Shown: piece by piece, positions 1 to 6,798 of the stretch
How positions within the stretch are numbered: the first letter of the stretch is position 1
Layout of the letters: each line of letters starts with the position of its first letter
Assembly (NCBI GenBank): GCA_900549195.1
Contig: URNK01000070.1
Location: 1-8,856, forward strand
Source: an uncultured Collinsella sp.
Lineage (GTDB): Bacteria > Actinomycetota > Coriobacteriia > Coriobacteriales > Coriobacteriaceae
Direction: 5' to 3'
Length of the DNA: 8,856 nucleotides
Made by a program: the position numbers and the translations under genes
Notes under the pieces: generated by a model
The model's input: the letters and a program-made list of their open reading frames with translations, nothing else
Told to the model about the DNA's origin: nothing
The model's database searches: none

Positions 1-293
1 CTCTTGAGCTTGTCGGCATAGCCGGGAAACGAAAGGAAGTCCTCCGGCGCCAGACTGGCATCCCATTCCTCAAACGTGCCCTCGTCGACCGTCATGCGCA
101 TGCGCGCGCGACCGCTCACGCGAAAGTGTTTGCCGCAACGAGGGCAGACCTCGAGGTTGTCGTGTAGGCGTGCCTCATCGATCACGCGGCGGCACTCCGG
201 GCACTTGATAAACACGTGGCGCGCGGGAAACTCGGCGCACGACTCGGTCATCGGTCCCTCGAGGACGTTGACCGTCTTCGCTTTTCTATTCAT
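1..293 (-). CDS. accD: Acetyl-CoA carboxylase carboxyltransferase beta subunit, N-terminal part (3' end off the window)
   Basis: AccD, with AccA, moves the carboxyl group from carboxybiotin on AccB to acetyl-CoA, making malonyl-CoA in the cytoplasm. About 97 codons are visible; the rest lies beyond the left edge. Translation shows the AccD zinc ribbon: CPEC at residues 31-34 and CPRC at 50-53, i.e. C-x2-C-x15-C-x2-C, followed by a family-like stretch (HFRVSGRARMRMTVDEGTFE). The start is uncertain. ATG at 293 is chosen, overlapping the accC stop by 8 bp, which suits translational coupling. An in-frame ATG at 299 adds two residues. ATG at 251 has the best Shine-Dalgarno match (GAGGG, 4 bases upstream) and still leaves the zinc ribbon intact. 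AccA should follow or be fused downstream, but neither can be seen here. Confidence 0.93.
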   Translation of the reverse strand, partial: MNRKAKTVNVLEGPMTESCAEFPARHVFIKCPECRRVIDEARLHDNLEVCPRCGKHFRVSGRARMRMTVDEGTFEEWDASLAPEDFLSFPGYADKLK

Positions 294-1629
294 CAGCATA
301 GAGATGCCCCATCAGATCGGTGTGATACATGCCCGACAAGAACTCGTCGTTTGCCAGCACGTCGAGCTGAAGCTCGCTGTTTTCGCTCACGCCCTCAATC
401 ACGAGCTCGCCCAGGGCCGAGCGCATCTTGCGAATGGCGCCGTCACGCGTGGGCGCACACACGATGAGCTTGCCAAGCATGGAGTCGTAGTACGGCGGAA
501 CTTTCGCACCGGTAAACATGGCGGAATCCCAGCGCACGCGCGGACCACCCGGCACACGCAACGCGGTGACCGTTCCGCATGACGGCAGAAAGTCCGGCGT
601 TTCGGCATTGATGCGGCACTCCATGGCGTGGTTGCGGACCGGCATATCCTCCTGCTCAAAGGGCAGAGGCTGGCCGGCTGCCACGCGCAGCTGCCACTTG
701 ACCAAGTCGGTATCGGTCACAAACTCCGTAACCGGATGCTCCACCTGCAAGCGCGTGTTCATTTCCATAAAGTAGAAATTGCCGTCGTCCGAATACAGGA
801 ACTCGATGGTACCGGCTCCTTCGTAGCCGACGGCACGAGCCAGGTCACGCGCTGCCTTGTGCATGCGAGCACGAATGTCGTCGTGTCCGTCGAGGCACGG
901 CGCGGGGCTCTCCTCGATCAGCTTTTGGTTGCGACGCTGCACCGAGCACTCGCGCTCGCCGAGCGAAAACACATGGCCCTGCTTATCGGCCATAATCTGT
1001 ACCTCAACGTGATGCGCCGGCGCGACGAACTTCTCCATGTAGCACTCGCCGTCGCCAAAAACGGCCTCGCCCTCGGCGCGTGCTTCAATAAAGGCCTTTG
1101 CCGCATCTTCCACGCGCTCGACCTTACGAATACCGCGACCGCCGCCGCCCGCACGCGCCTTAATGAGCACGGGGCAGCCAATGCGCTCAGCCTCGGTCGT
1201 TGCCTCCTCGGGACTTTTGAGCAAATCGCAGCCCGGCACGATGGGCACGCCCGCCGCGGCAGCCGTTCGACGTGCGGCGTCCTTGTCGCCCATGCTGTCG
1301 ATCACCTTGGCCGAAGGACCAACAAACGCCAGGCCATACTTGTCGCAGTCGCGCACGAAGCTCGCCTTCTCGGAGAAAAAGCCATAGCCGGGATGAATTG
1401 CCTTAGCTCCCGACTTTACGGCACAGGTGAGCACAGCATCGTCGTTGAGGTAGCTCTCGGCAAGACGCGGGCCGCCGATGCAATACGCCTCGTCGGCAAG
1501 CTGCACGTGCAGCGCGTCCGCATCGGCCGTGGAATAAACGGCGACGGTCTTGATGCCCATATCGCGGCACGCGCGGATAACACGGACCGCGACTTCGCCG
1601 CGGTTGGCGATGAGCACTTTGTCGAACAT
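286..1629 (-). CDS. accC: Biotin carboxylase subunit of acetyl-CoA carboxylase
   Basis: AccC carboxylates the biotin on AccB using ATP and bicarbonate, the first half-reaction of acetyl-CoA carboxylase. The 447-residue product is close to the 449 of E. coli. It opens with the biotin carboxylase N-domain (MFDKVLIANRGEVAVRVIRA). The ATP-grasp core has K116, the glycine-rich loop KARAGGGGRGIRKV (157-170), K236, E276 and the signature EMNTRLQVEHPVTE (289-302). R339 in MECRINAE corresponds to the E. coli active-site arginine R338. The reading frame is open upstream to 1848, but that part lies antiparallel-in-frame over fabZ. ATG 1629 is right because the protein begins there as the family does and AAGGAAGG lies 5 bases upstream. 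The gap to fabZ is 10 bp and its end overlaps accD. Confidence 0.98.
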   Translation of the reverse strand: MFDKVLIANRGEVAVRVIRACRDMGIKTVAVYSTADADALHVQLADEAYCIGGPRLAESYLNDDAVLTCAVKSGAKAIHPGYGFFSEKASFVRDCDKYGLAFVGPSAKVIDSMGDKDAARRTAAAAGVPIVPGCDLLKSPEEATTEAERIGCPVLIKARAGGGGRGIRKVERVEDAAKAFIEARAEGEAVFGDGECYMEKFVAPAHHVEVQIMADKQGHVFSLGERECSVQRRNQKLIEESPAPCLDGHDDIRARMHKAARDLARAVGYEGAGTIEFLYSDDGNFYFMEMNTRLQVEHPVTEFVTDTDLVKWQLRVAAGQPLPFEQEDMPVRNHAMECRINAETPDFLPSCGTVTALRVPGGPRVRWDSAMFTGAKVPPYYDSMLGKLIVCAPTRDGAIRKMRSALGELVIEGVSENSELQLDVLANDEFLSGMYHTDLMGHLYADE

Positions 1630-1639
1630 GAAGCCTTCC

Positions 1640-2062
1640 TTAACTTTCGTGCATGAGTGCAAAAGACATATCGGCGCGGCAGCAAACCTCACCGTTGACG
1701 CTCGCAGTACCCGTCGCAAAGCGGAACGGCCCGCGCGCACGCGTGATGGTGCACACCAGATCAACCGTGTCGCCCGGGCGCACCGGACGCTTAAAGCGCA
1801 CCTTGTCCAGACTCGTGTAGAACGGCGTCGCGCCGCGCGCCTCCTCATCGCCCATCAGCAGCACGCAGCAGTTTTGGGCGAGCATCTCGCACTGGATCAC
1901 GCCGGGGACCACCGGGTTTCCCGGAAAATGCCCCTGCAAAAAGTATTCGTCGCCCGTAATCGTGATCTTGCCGTGGGCCTCGTCGCCCACCAGCTCGGCT
2001 TCGTCGAGCAAAAGCATCGGCTCGCGATGCGGTAACAGCTTCTTGAGCTCTTCTTTGTTCAT
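1640..2062 (-). CDS. fabZ: 3-hydroxyacyl-ACP dehydratase FabZ
   Basis: FabZ removes water from 3-hydroxyacyl-ACP to give trans-2-enoyl-ACP, the third step of each elongation cycle. The 140-residue product has the normal family length and hot-dog fold signatures: LPHREPMLLLDE near the N terminus and GHFPGNPVVPGV followed by IQCEMLAQ. H45 and E59 are the expected catalytic pair. ATG 2062 is preferred over an in-frame GTG at 2071, because AGGTGA sits 5 bases before the ATG while the GTG immediately abuts the accB stop. The gene sits between accB and accC, the usual position in Firmicute-type fab operons. No FabA or FabM is visible, so the source of unsaturated fatty acids cannot be told from this window. 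Confidence 0.97.
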   Translation of the reverse strand: MNKEELKKLLPHREPMLLLDEAELVGDEAHGKITITGDEYFLQGHFPGNPVVPGVIQCEMLAQNCCVLLMGDEEARGATPFYTSLDKVRFKRPVRPGDTVDLVCTITRARGPFRFATGTASVNGEVCCRADMSFALMHES

Positions 2063-2071
2063 GGATATCAC

Positions 2072-2545
2072 CTATCCGATCCTCATGAGGCAGCTGCCGA
2101 ACTCCACGAGGTCGCCGTCGGCCACGCAGATCTCGAGCACCTCGCCGTCTGCCTCTGCCGTTACCTCGTTGAGAACCTTCATGGCCTCGATGATGCAGAG
2201 CGTCTCGCCGGCCTTGACCTTAGAGCCCACGTGCACAAACGGCTCGTCGCCCGGCGCCGGGGCAGCATAGAAAACGCCGACCATGGGAGCGGTCACCTCG
2301 GTGCCCTTGGGCTCCGGTGCGGCGGCAGGTGTCTGCGCGGCGGGCTCCGGTGCGGCAGGCGCGACTGTGGGAGCTGCAACTGGAGCGGCCATAGCGCTCG
2401 GCATGGGCATGGGCACGGCAACCGGCTGTGCGGCGCTCGCGCGCTCGAGTTCGACCGCGGTGCCATCGGGCTCCTCAACGCGTACGCGCGTGAGGCCGCG
2501 GTCCTCCATAACATCGGCTATCTCGGCAAGTCTTTTGGAATCCAT
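2072..2545 (-). CDS. accB: Biotin carboxyl carrier protein of acetyl-CoA carboxylase
   Basis: AccB carries biotin between the AccC and AccD/AccA active sites. The 157-residue protein has a short N-terminal helical segment (about 1-35), then a flexible linker rich in Ala, Pro, Val and Met (about 38-80). The C-terminal biotinyl domain (about 83-157) contains the hallmark EAMKVLNE, and K123 is the biotinylated lysine. The start at ATG 2545 is 3 bp after the fabF stop, with GAGGAG 8 bases upstream inside the end of fabF, so translation is probably coupled. The modifying enzyme, BirA, is encoded at the head of the same locus in the opposite direction. The low-complexity Ala/Pro linker is typical of the family. 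Confidence 0.98.
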   Translation of the reverse strand: MDSKRLAEIADVMEDRGLTRVRVEEPDGTAVELERASAAQPVAVPMPMPSAMAAPVAAPTVAPAAPEPAAQTPAAAPEPKGTEVTAPMVGVFYAAPAPGDEPFVHVGSKVKAGETLCIIEAMKVLNEVTAEADGEVLEICVADGDLVEFGSCLMRIG

Positions 2546-2548
2546 GCT

Positions 2549-3796
2549 CTAGCTCCTCGTATATCTACGCAGCGCGATGGCGGCGTTGTGTCCGCCAAAG
2601 CCCAGGTTGGTCGAAAGCGCCCAGGTAAGGTCAGCGCGAACCGCGCGATTGGGCGTGTAGTCAAGATCGCAGGCGGGATCGGGCGTGTGGTAGTTAATGG
2701 TCGGCGGCACCACGCCCTGCTCGAGCGCCATGGCGCAGGCCATGACCTCGATGGCGCCCGTGGCACCGATCATGTGGCCGGTCATCGACTTAGTCGACGA
2801 GACGTGCGCGGCGCGCGCCGCGTCCTCGCCGAGCGCACGCTTAATGCCCGCCGTCTCGGACGAATCGTTGAGCTTGGTCGATGTGCCGTGGGCATTGATG
2901 TAGAGGCCCTCGGAAGGCCTGACGTCGCCCTCGGTCACCGCCAGCGATATCGCGCGGGCAATGCCGGCAGCCTCGGGATCAGGGCTCGTGATGTGATAGG
3001 CATCATCGGTGTTGCCGTAGCCCACGACCTCGGCATAAATGTGCGCACCGCGCGCCTGCGCATGTTCCATGCTCTCGAGCACGAGCACGCAGGCGCCCTC
3101 GCCCATCACAAAGCCATCGCGGTCTGCATCGAACGGGCGGCAAGCCGTCGCGGGATCAGGGTTGGTGGTCAATGCGCGGCAGGACGTAAAGCCCGCAACG
3201 GCATCGGGGATAATTGCGGCCTCGGCGCCGCCCGCGAGGATCGCGTCGGCATAGCCGTGCTTTATGGCGCGGAACGCCTCGCCCACCGCATGGGCCGAGG
3301 TTGCGCACGCGGTCACCACGGGCAGGGTCGGGCCCTTTGCCTTGTGGCGGATTGCGATATTGCCCGATGCCATGTTGGGGATCATCATCGCGATCATATA
3401 GGGCGATGCGCGGCGGGGCCCACGTTCGGCAATCGTATGGACGTTGTCGACGAGCGTCGTCATGCCGCCCACGCCCGAGCCCACGTAGACGCCCAGGCGC
3501 TCGCGATCGATGGCGCCTTCGACATCAAAGCCCGCATCGTGCATGGCTTCGTCCGAAGCCGCCATCGCAAACTGAACGCAGGGGTCGAGATGCTTGGCGT
3601 CACGCTTGCCAAAGTACTCGTTGCCGTCAAAGCCCTTGACCTCGGCTGCCACCTTGACGGCAAACGCATCGGTATCGAAGTGCGTGATCGGGCCGATGCC
3701 GCACGTGCCAGCACACATTGCCGCCCAGGTGGCAAGCGCGGTGTTGCCGAGCGGCGACACGGCACCGATACCGGTGATTGCAACTCTCTGTTCCAT
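2549..3796 (-). CDS. fabF: 3-oxoacyl-ACP synthase II (KAS II)
   Basis: FabF condenses acyl-ACP with malonyl-ACP, lengthening the chain by two carbons with loss of CO2. The 415-residue product matches the family (about 412). Visible motifs are the N-terminal VAITGIGAVSPLGN, nucleophile C164 in VTACATSAHAVGEA, H303 in NAHGTSTKLND, K336 and H341 in STKSMTGHMIGATGA, and the C-terminal LGFGGHNAA. These are within one position of the E. coli FabF residues C163, H303, K335 and H340. A TTG at 3814 and ATGs at 3799 and 3796 are all in frame. GAGGAG at 3803-3808 lies 6 bases before ATG 3796, which decides that start (3 bases before 3799). The gene is followed 3 bp later by accB. Confidence 0.97.
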   Translation of the reverse strand: MEQRVAITGIGAVSPLGNTALATWAAMCAGTCGIGPITHFDTDAFAVKVAAEVKGFDGNEYFGKRDAKHLDPCVQFAMAASDEAMHDAGFDVEGAIDRERLGVYVGSGVGGMTTLVDNVHTIAERGPRRASPYMIAMMIPNMASGNIAIRHKAKGPTLPVVTACATSAHAVGEAFRAIKHGYADAILAGGAEAAIIPDAVAGFTSCRALTTNPDPATACRPFDADRDGFVMGEGACVLVLESMEHAQARGAHIYAEVVGYGNTDDAYHITSPDPEAAGIARAISLAVTEGDVRPSEGLYINAHGTSTKLNDSSETAGIKRALGEDAARAAHVSSTKSMTGHMIGATGAIEVMACAMALEQGVVPPTINYHTPDPACDLDYTPNRAVRADLTWALSTNLGFGGHNAAIALRRYTRS

Positions 3797-3835
3797 CATG
3801 GTCTCCTCATCCAAGCCGTTCTTCGGCCCTGGTTT

Positions 3836-4609
3836 CTACATCGCCATTCCGCCGTCGACGCGCACGACCTCACCCGTAATGTAGGCAGCCGCATCACTCG
3901 CCAGAAAGCGCACTACGCCGGCCACCTCCTCGGGGCGCGCCATACGCTTAAGGGGAATCTGCTCCTCGGTTACCGTACGCACCTTCTCCGAGAGCTTTGC
4001 CGTCATATCCGTCTCGACAAACCCGGGGGCAACCGCGTTCACTCGTACGCCGCGGGGCGCAAGCTCGCGCGCCACCGCCTTGGTCAGGCCGATCACGCCC
4101 GCCTTGGAGGCAGCGTAGTTGGCTTGCCCGGCATTGCCCATCAGGCCCACGACCGAGCTCATGTTGACGACGCAGCCGCCGCGCTGGCGCATAAAGGTCT
4201 TGGTGAGCGCGCGCGTCGTGTTAAACGTTCCTTTAAGATTGACATCGAGCACGCGATCGAAGGCGTCATCGCCCATGCGCATGAGCAGGCCATCGCGGGT
4301 GATGCCAGCGTTGTTGACGAGCGCCCAAATGGAGCCAAAGTCGTTGAGGACCGCTTCCACGCACGCGTTGACGGCAGCGGGGTCGGCCACGTCGCATTGA
4401 TATGAGCGCGCCGTGGCACCAGCCGCCTCGCAGGCGTCGCACGTCTCGCGCGCCGCATCGACGCTGCCGGCATAGACGACGGCGATATCGTAGCCATCCT
4501 CCGCCAGACCGATAGCGCAGGCGCGGCCGATACCCCGCGAGCCGCCCGTGACCAGTGCCACGCGACGTGAGTCGTTGCGCTCGAGCGCGCCATTGTTCAA
4601 GTTGCCCAT
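3836..4609 (-). CDS. fabG: 3-oxoacyl-ACP reductase FabG
   Basis: FabG reduces 3-oxoacyl-ACP to 3-hydroxyacyl-ACP, normally with NADPH. The 257-residue product is a short-chain dehydrogenase with cofactor loop TGGSRGIG (21-28), NNAG (99-102), N124, S152 in MSSVVG, and Y165 and K169 in NYAASKAG. This is the full catalytic tetrad. The C-terminal IPLKRMARPEEVAGVVRFL and ITGEVVRVDGG are typical of FabG. About 12 extra residues precede the Rossmann strand (RRVALVTGG), compared with the shorter E. coli protein. ATG 4609 has AAAGGAA 4 bases upstream. The gap from fabD is 30 bp and the gap to fabF is 39 bp. Short-chain dehydrogenases are diverse, but the position inside the fab operon makes FabG secure. 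Confidence 0.97.
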   Translation of the reverse strand: MGNLNNGALERNDSRRVALVTGGSRGIGRACAIGLAEDGYDIAVVYAGSVDAARETCDACEAAGATARSYQCDVADPAAVNACVEAVLNDFGSIWALVNNAGITRDGLLMRMGDDAFDRVLDVNLKGTFNTTRALTKTFMRQRGGCVVNMSSVVGLMGNAGQANYAASKAGVIGLTKAVARELAPRGVRVNAVAPGFVETDMTAKLSEKVRTVTEEQIPLKRMARPEEVAGVVRFLASDAAAYITGEVVRVDGGMAM

Positions 4610-4639
4610 GTCATTCCTTTCGGGTTACAGCCCTGTGGA

Positions 4640-5566
4640 CTATGCGAGCTCGTCGGCAATAGCTGCGACCTGCTCGGCCGTCTCGCACGAATACACACGA
4701 ACGTCGCTCAGCGTACGCTTGACCAGGCCGGACAGCGTTTTGCCGGGGCCGACCTCAATAAATGTGTCGATGCCTTGATCCTGCAGAGCATGCAGCGTAT
4801 CGACCCAGCGTACGGCATGGCTCACCTGATTGGCCAAGACATCCGATGCCGTCTGGGGATCCGCCGGATAGGGCGCCGCTGTCATATTTGCCAAAACAGG
4901 AATGAGCAACGGGGACGGCGCGTGACCGGCCTCAATATATGCGGCAAGGCCACAGGTCGCCTCGGCCATATAGGGGCTATGAAATGCACCCGACACCGCG
5001 ACCTTCATGGCGCGGCCGCCAGCCTCTTTTACTAGGACGTCGAGCTCCTGCAGCGCCTCGGGCGCTCCGGCCACAACCGTCTGCTGTGGGCTGTTGTAGT
5101 TGACTGGCCAGCAGTCCTCGCCGGCCTGTTTTGCCAGGCCCTCGACTTGCGCCGCATCGAGCTTGATGACGGCGCGCATGCCGCCCGGATGGCGCTCGGC
5201 AGCCGCGGCCATCAGCGCCGCGCGCTCGCACACGAGCTCAAAGCCCGCTCGCGTATCGAACGCCCCCGCAAAGGTGAGCGCGGCGACCTCGCCCAGCGAG
5301 AATCCCGCACAGGCGGCAGGTACCACGCCACGCTCACGCAGGGCGGCAGCCGCTGCCAGGTCGTGAACGAACACGCACGGCTGCGTGTTCTCGGTCTGCG
5401 AGAGCTCCTCCTTGGAGGCACTCCGGCATTGCTCGCTGGTCCCCGGGCGCACCTCGTCGGCAATGGCGAACACCTCGGCGGCCGCCGGCGATGTCTCGAT
5501 CAAGTCGACGCCCATCGCGGGGTGCTGGGCACCCTGGCCGGCAAACAAAAACGCTACGCCACCCAT
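4640..5566 (-). CDS. fabD: Malonyl-CoA:ACP transacylase
   Basis: FabD transfers malonyl from CoA to the phosphopantetheine arm of ACP, feeding FabH and FabF. The 308-residue product starts with AFLFAGQGAQ, containing the oxyanion-hole Gln11. It has the nucleophile elbow GFSLGEVAAL with S90, R115 (which binds the malonyl carboxylate) in CERAALM, and H196 in SGAFHSPYM. These correspond to E. coli S92, R117 and H201. The residue before the nucleophile is Phe where E. coli has His. ATG 5566 overlaps the end of fabK by 13 bp; a GTG at 5572 in the same frame is an alternative. An AAGGG at 5576-5580 is 9 bases from the ATG and only 3 from the GTG, so the ATG is preferred. Confidence 0.97.
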   Translation of the reverse strand: MGGVAFLFAGQGAQHPAMGVDLIETSPAAAEVFAIADEVRPGTSEQCRSASKEELSQTENTQPCVFVHDLAAAAALRERGVVPAACAGFSLGEVAALTFAGAFDTRAGFELVCERAALMAAAAERHPGGMRAVIKLDAAQVEGLAKQAGEDCWPVNYNSPQQTVVAGAPEALQELDVLVKEAGGRAMKVAVSGAFHSPYMAEATCGLAAYIEAGHAPSPLLIPVLANMTAAPYPADPQTASDVLANQVSHAVRWVDTLHALQDQGIDTFIEVGPGKTLSGLVKRTLSDVRVYSCETAEQVAAIADELA

Positions 5567-6498
5567 GCGCACGCACCCTTCAGGACGTGCTCGGCGCCAT
5601 CGACCAGGTCGTCAACGATTTCGCGTGCGCTCTGGCGCTCGTTGACCATGCCGGCAATCTGTCCACACAAAAACGAACCCTCTTCGTAGTTGCCGTCCTT
5701 GGCGGCCTTACGCAGCGCACCGGTTCCCATAGCACCGAGCTCCTCGGCACTCGCGCCGGAACCCTCGCTCTTGGCATAGGCGTTGGTGAAGGGGCTCTTG
5801 AGGGCGCGCACTGGATGTCCCGTCGAGCGACCGGTCGCACGCGTTGAAGTGTCGTTGGCCTTCAGGACCATCTCTTTGTACTGCTCCGAGACGGTGCACT
5901 CGTCTGCGACCAGAAAGCGCGTACCCACTTGCACGCCTTCGGCGCCCAGCATAAAGGCGGCCGCCACGCCGCGGCCGTCGGCAATACCGCCGGCGGCCAC
6001 GACGGGAATGTCGACCGCATCGACAACCTGCGGCACCAGTGCCATCGTCGAGGTCTCGCCAATATGGCCGCCCGATTCGGTACCCTCGGCAACAACCGCC
6101 GTGGCTCCACGACGTGCCACGAGGCGCGCCAGCGCCACCGAGGCAACGACCGGGATGACCTTGATGCCCGCCTCGTTCCACGCCTTCATGTACTTGGCGG
6201 GATTGCCGGCGCCCGTCACGACGACCGGCACTCGCTCGTCAATCACGACCTGTGCAACCTCGTCGGCAAACGGGCTCATGAGCATGACGTTCACGCCAAA
6301 GGGCTTATCCGTCTTGGCGCGCAGCTCATGAATCTGGTCGCGAAGCCAGTTGGCGTCGGCGTTCATGGCCGCGATGATGCCTAAGCCACCCGCCTCGGAC
6401 ACTGCGGACGCCAGCGAGGCATCGGCAATCCAGGCCATACCGCCCTGGAACACGGGCTTTTCGATGCCGAGCAGATCGCAGAGAGGAATCTTGAGCAT
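5554..6498 (-). CDS. fabK: FMN-dependent enoyl-ACP reductase II
   Basis: FabK reduces trans-2-enoyl-ACP to acyl-ACP with FMN and NAD(P)H, the last step of each cycle, replacing the unrelated SDR enzyme FabI. The 314-residue product is a 2-nitropropane-dioxygenase-type TIM barrel. It shows FQGGMAWIAD (17-26), EAGGLGIIAA (35-44), GVNVML (68-73), AEGTESGGHIGE (137-148), AAGGIADGRG (168-177) and GVQVGTRFL (188-196). H145 matches the catalytic His of pneumococcal FabK (H144). ATG 6498 is 2 bp after the acpP stop, with GGAGAAG inside the acpP end. The same fold includes nitronate monooxygenases, but the placement between acpP and fabD in a fab operon identifies FabK. FabK enzymes are intrinsically insensitive to triclosan. 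Confidence 0.95.
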   Translation of the reverse strand: MLKIPLCDLLGIEKPVFQGGMAWIADASLASAVSEAGGLGIIAAMNADANWLRDQIHELRAKTDKPFGVNVMLMSPFADEVAQVVIDERVPVVVTGAGNPAKYMKAWNEAGIKVIPVVASVALARLVARRGATAVVAEGTESGGHIGETSTMALVPQVVDAVDIPVVAAGGIADGRGVAAAFMLGAEGVQVGTRFLVADECTVSEQYKEMVLKANDTSTRATGRSTGHPVRALKSPFTNAYAKSEGSGASAEELGAMGTGALRKAAKDGNYEEGSFLCGQIAGMVNERQSAREIVDDLVDGAEHVLKGACAWVA

Positions 6499-6500
6499 CT

Positions 6501-6737
6501 CTACTTCTCCAATGCCGCCTCGACCGTATCGGCGAACTCGCCGACCGTCTTGGGGTTCTCCTCGGTATCGAGCTGGATGCCAAACTCGTCCTCGACGGCA
6601 ACGAGGATCTCGACGGTGCCCAGGCTGTCGAGACCAATCTCCTCGAGCGTGGACTCGGGCTTCATCTCGACATCGTCAAGACCGGCGGTCTCGCGGATAA
6701 CGTCGCAAACGCGCTCGAAGGTCTTCTGATCTGCCAT
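6501..6737 (-). CDS. acpP: Acyl carrier protein
   Basis: ACP carries growing acyl chains as thioesters on a 4'-phosphopantetheine arm and is a substrate for every other Fab enzyme here. The 78-residue acidic protein has the phosphopantetheine site GLDSLGTVEIL with S38, followed by the acidic recognition helix (VEDEFGIQLDTEE). Length and charge are normal for the family; the common FxDLGADSL context is here LEEIGLDSL. ATG 6737 has AAAGGAGAA 5-7 bases upstream. It sits between fabH (51 bp upstream) and fabK (2 bp downstream). ACP is usually needed in excess over the enzymes, so the relatively long gap before it may hold an extra control signal. The holo-ACP synthase is not in this window. Confidence 0.98.
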   Translation of the reverse strand: MADQKTFERVCDVIRETAGLDDVEMKPESTLEEIGLDSLGTVEILVAVEDEFGIQLDTEENPKTVGEFADTVEAALEK

Positions 6738-6757
6738 GGTAGTTCTCCTTTGGTTGT

Positions 6758-6767
6758 GCCCTAGGGC
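6758..6767. repeat. Perfect 10-bp palindrome between fabH and acpP
   Basis: GCCCTAGGGC reads the same on both strands and lies in the 51-bp gap between fabH and acpP, about 20 bases before the acpP start. As RNA it could form only a 3-bp stem with a four-base loop, so it is not a terminator. It may be a protein-binding site or chance. A weak internal promoter candidate lies just upstream. Confidence 0.35.
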
Positions 6768-6770
6768 GTT

Positions 6771-6798
6771 TTTATTTCCTATGTGCGACTACTTCCAA
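6771..6798 (-). promoter_or_regulatory. Weak candidate internal promoter for acpP
   Basis: On the minus strand TTGGAA (6793-6798) and AATAAA (6771-6776) are separated by 16 bases; each matches the sigma-70 consensus at 4 of 6 positions. Transcription would begin near 6764, inside the 10-bp palindrome, and would supply extra acpP message independently of fabH. The match is modest and may be chance; nothing but sequence resemblance supports it. Confidence 0.2.

Noticed and set aside
628..1656. A 342-codon open frame on the plus strand opposite accC
   Set aside because: It is antisense to accC, whose motifs and length are fully normal, and its translation shows no recognisable domain.
1630..1848. 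N-terminal extension of accC up to 1848
   Set aside because: The added residues are Arg-rich, overlap fabZ in another frame, and precede the family-typical start, which has its own ribosome binding site.
2280..2440. A low-complexity repeat region in accB
   Set aside because: The repeated Ala/Pro codons encode the flexible linker normally found between the two parts of the biotin carrier protein.
2231..4405. A 724-codon open frame on the plus strand opposite accB, fabF and fabG
   Set aside because: It lies entirely antisense to well-identified genes, its translation is low-complexity (rich in Arg, His, Gly, Ala) with no family resemblance, and such frames are common in GC-rich genes with strong third-position bias.
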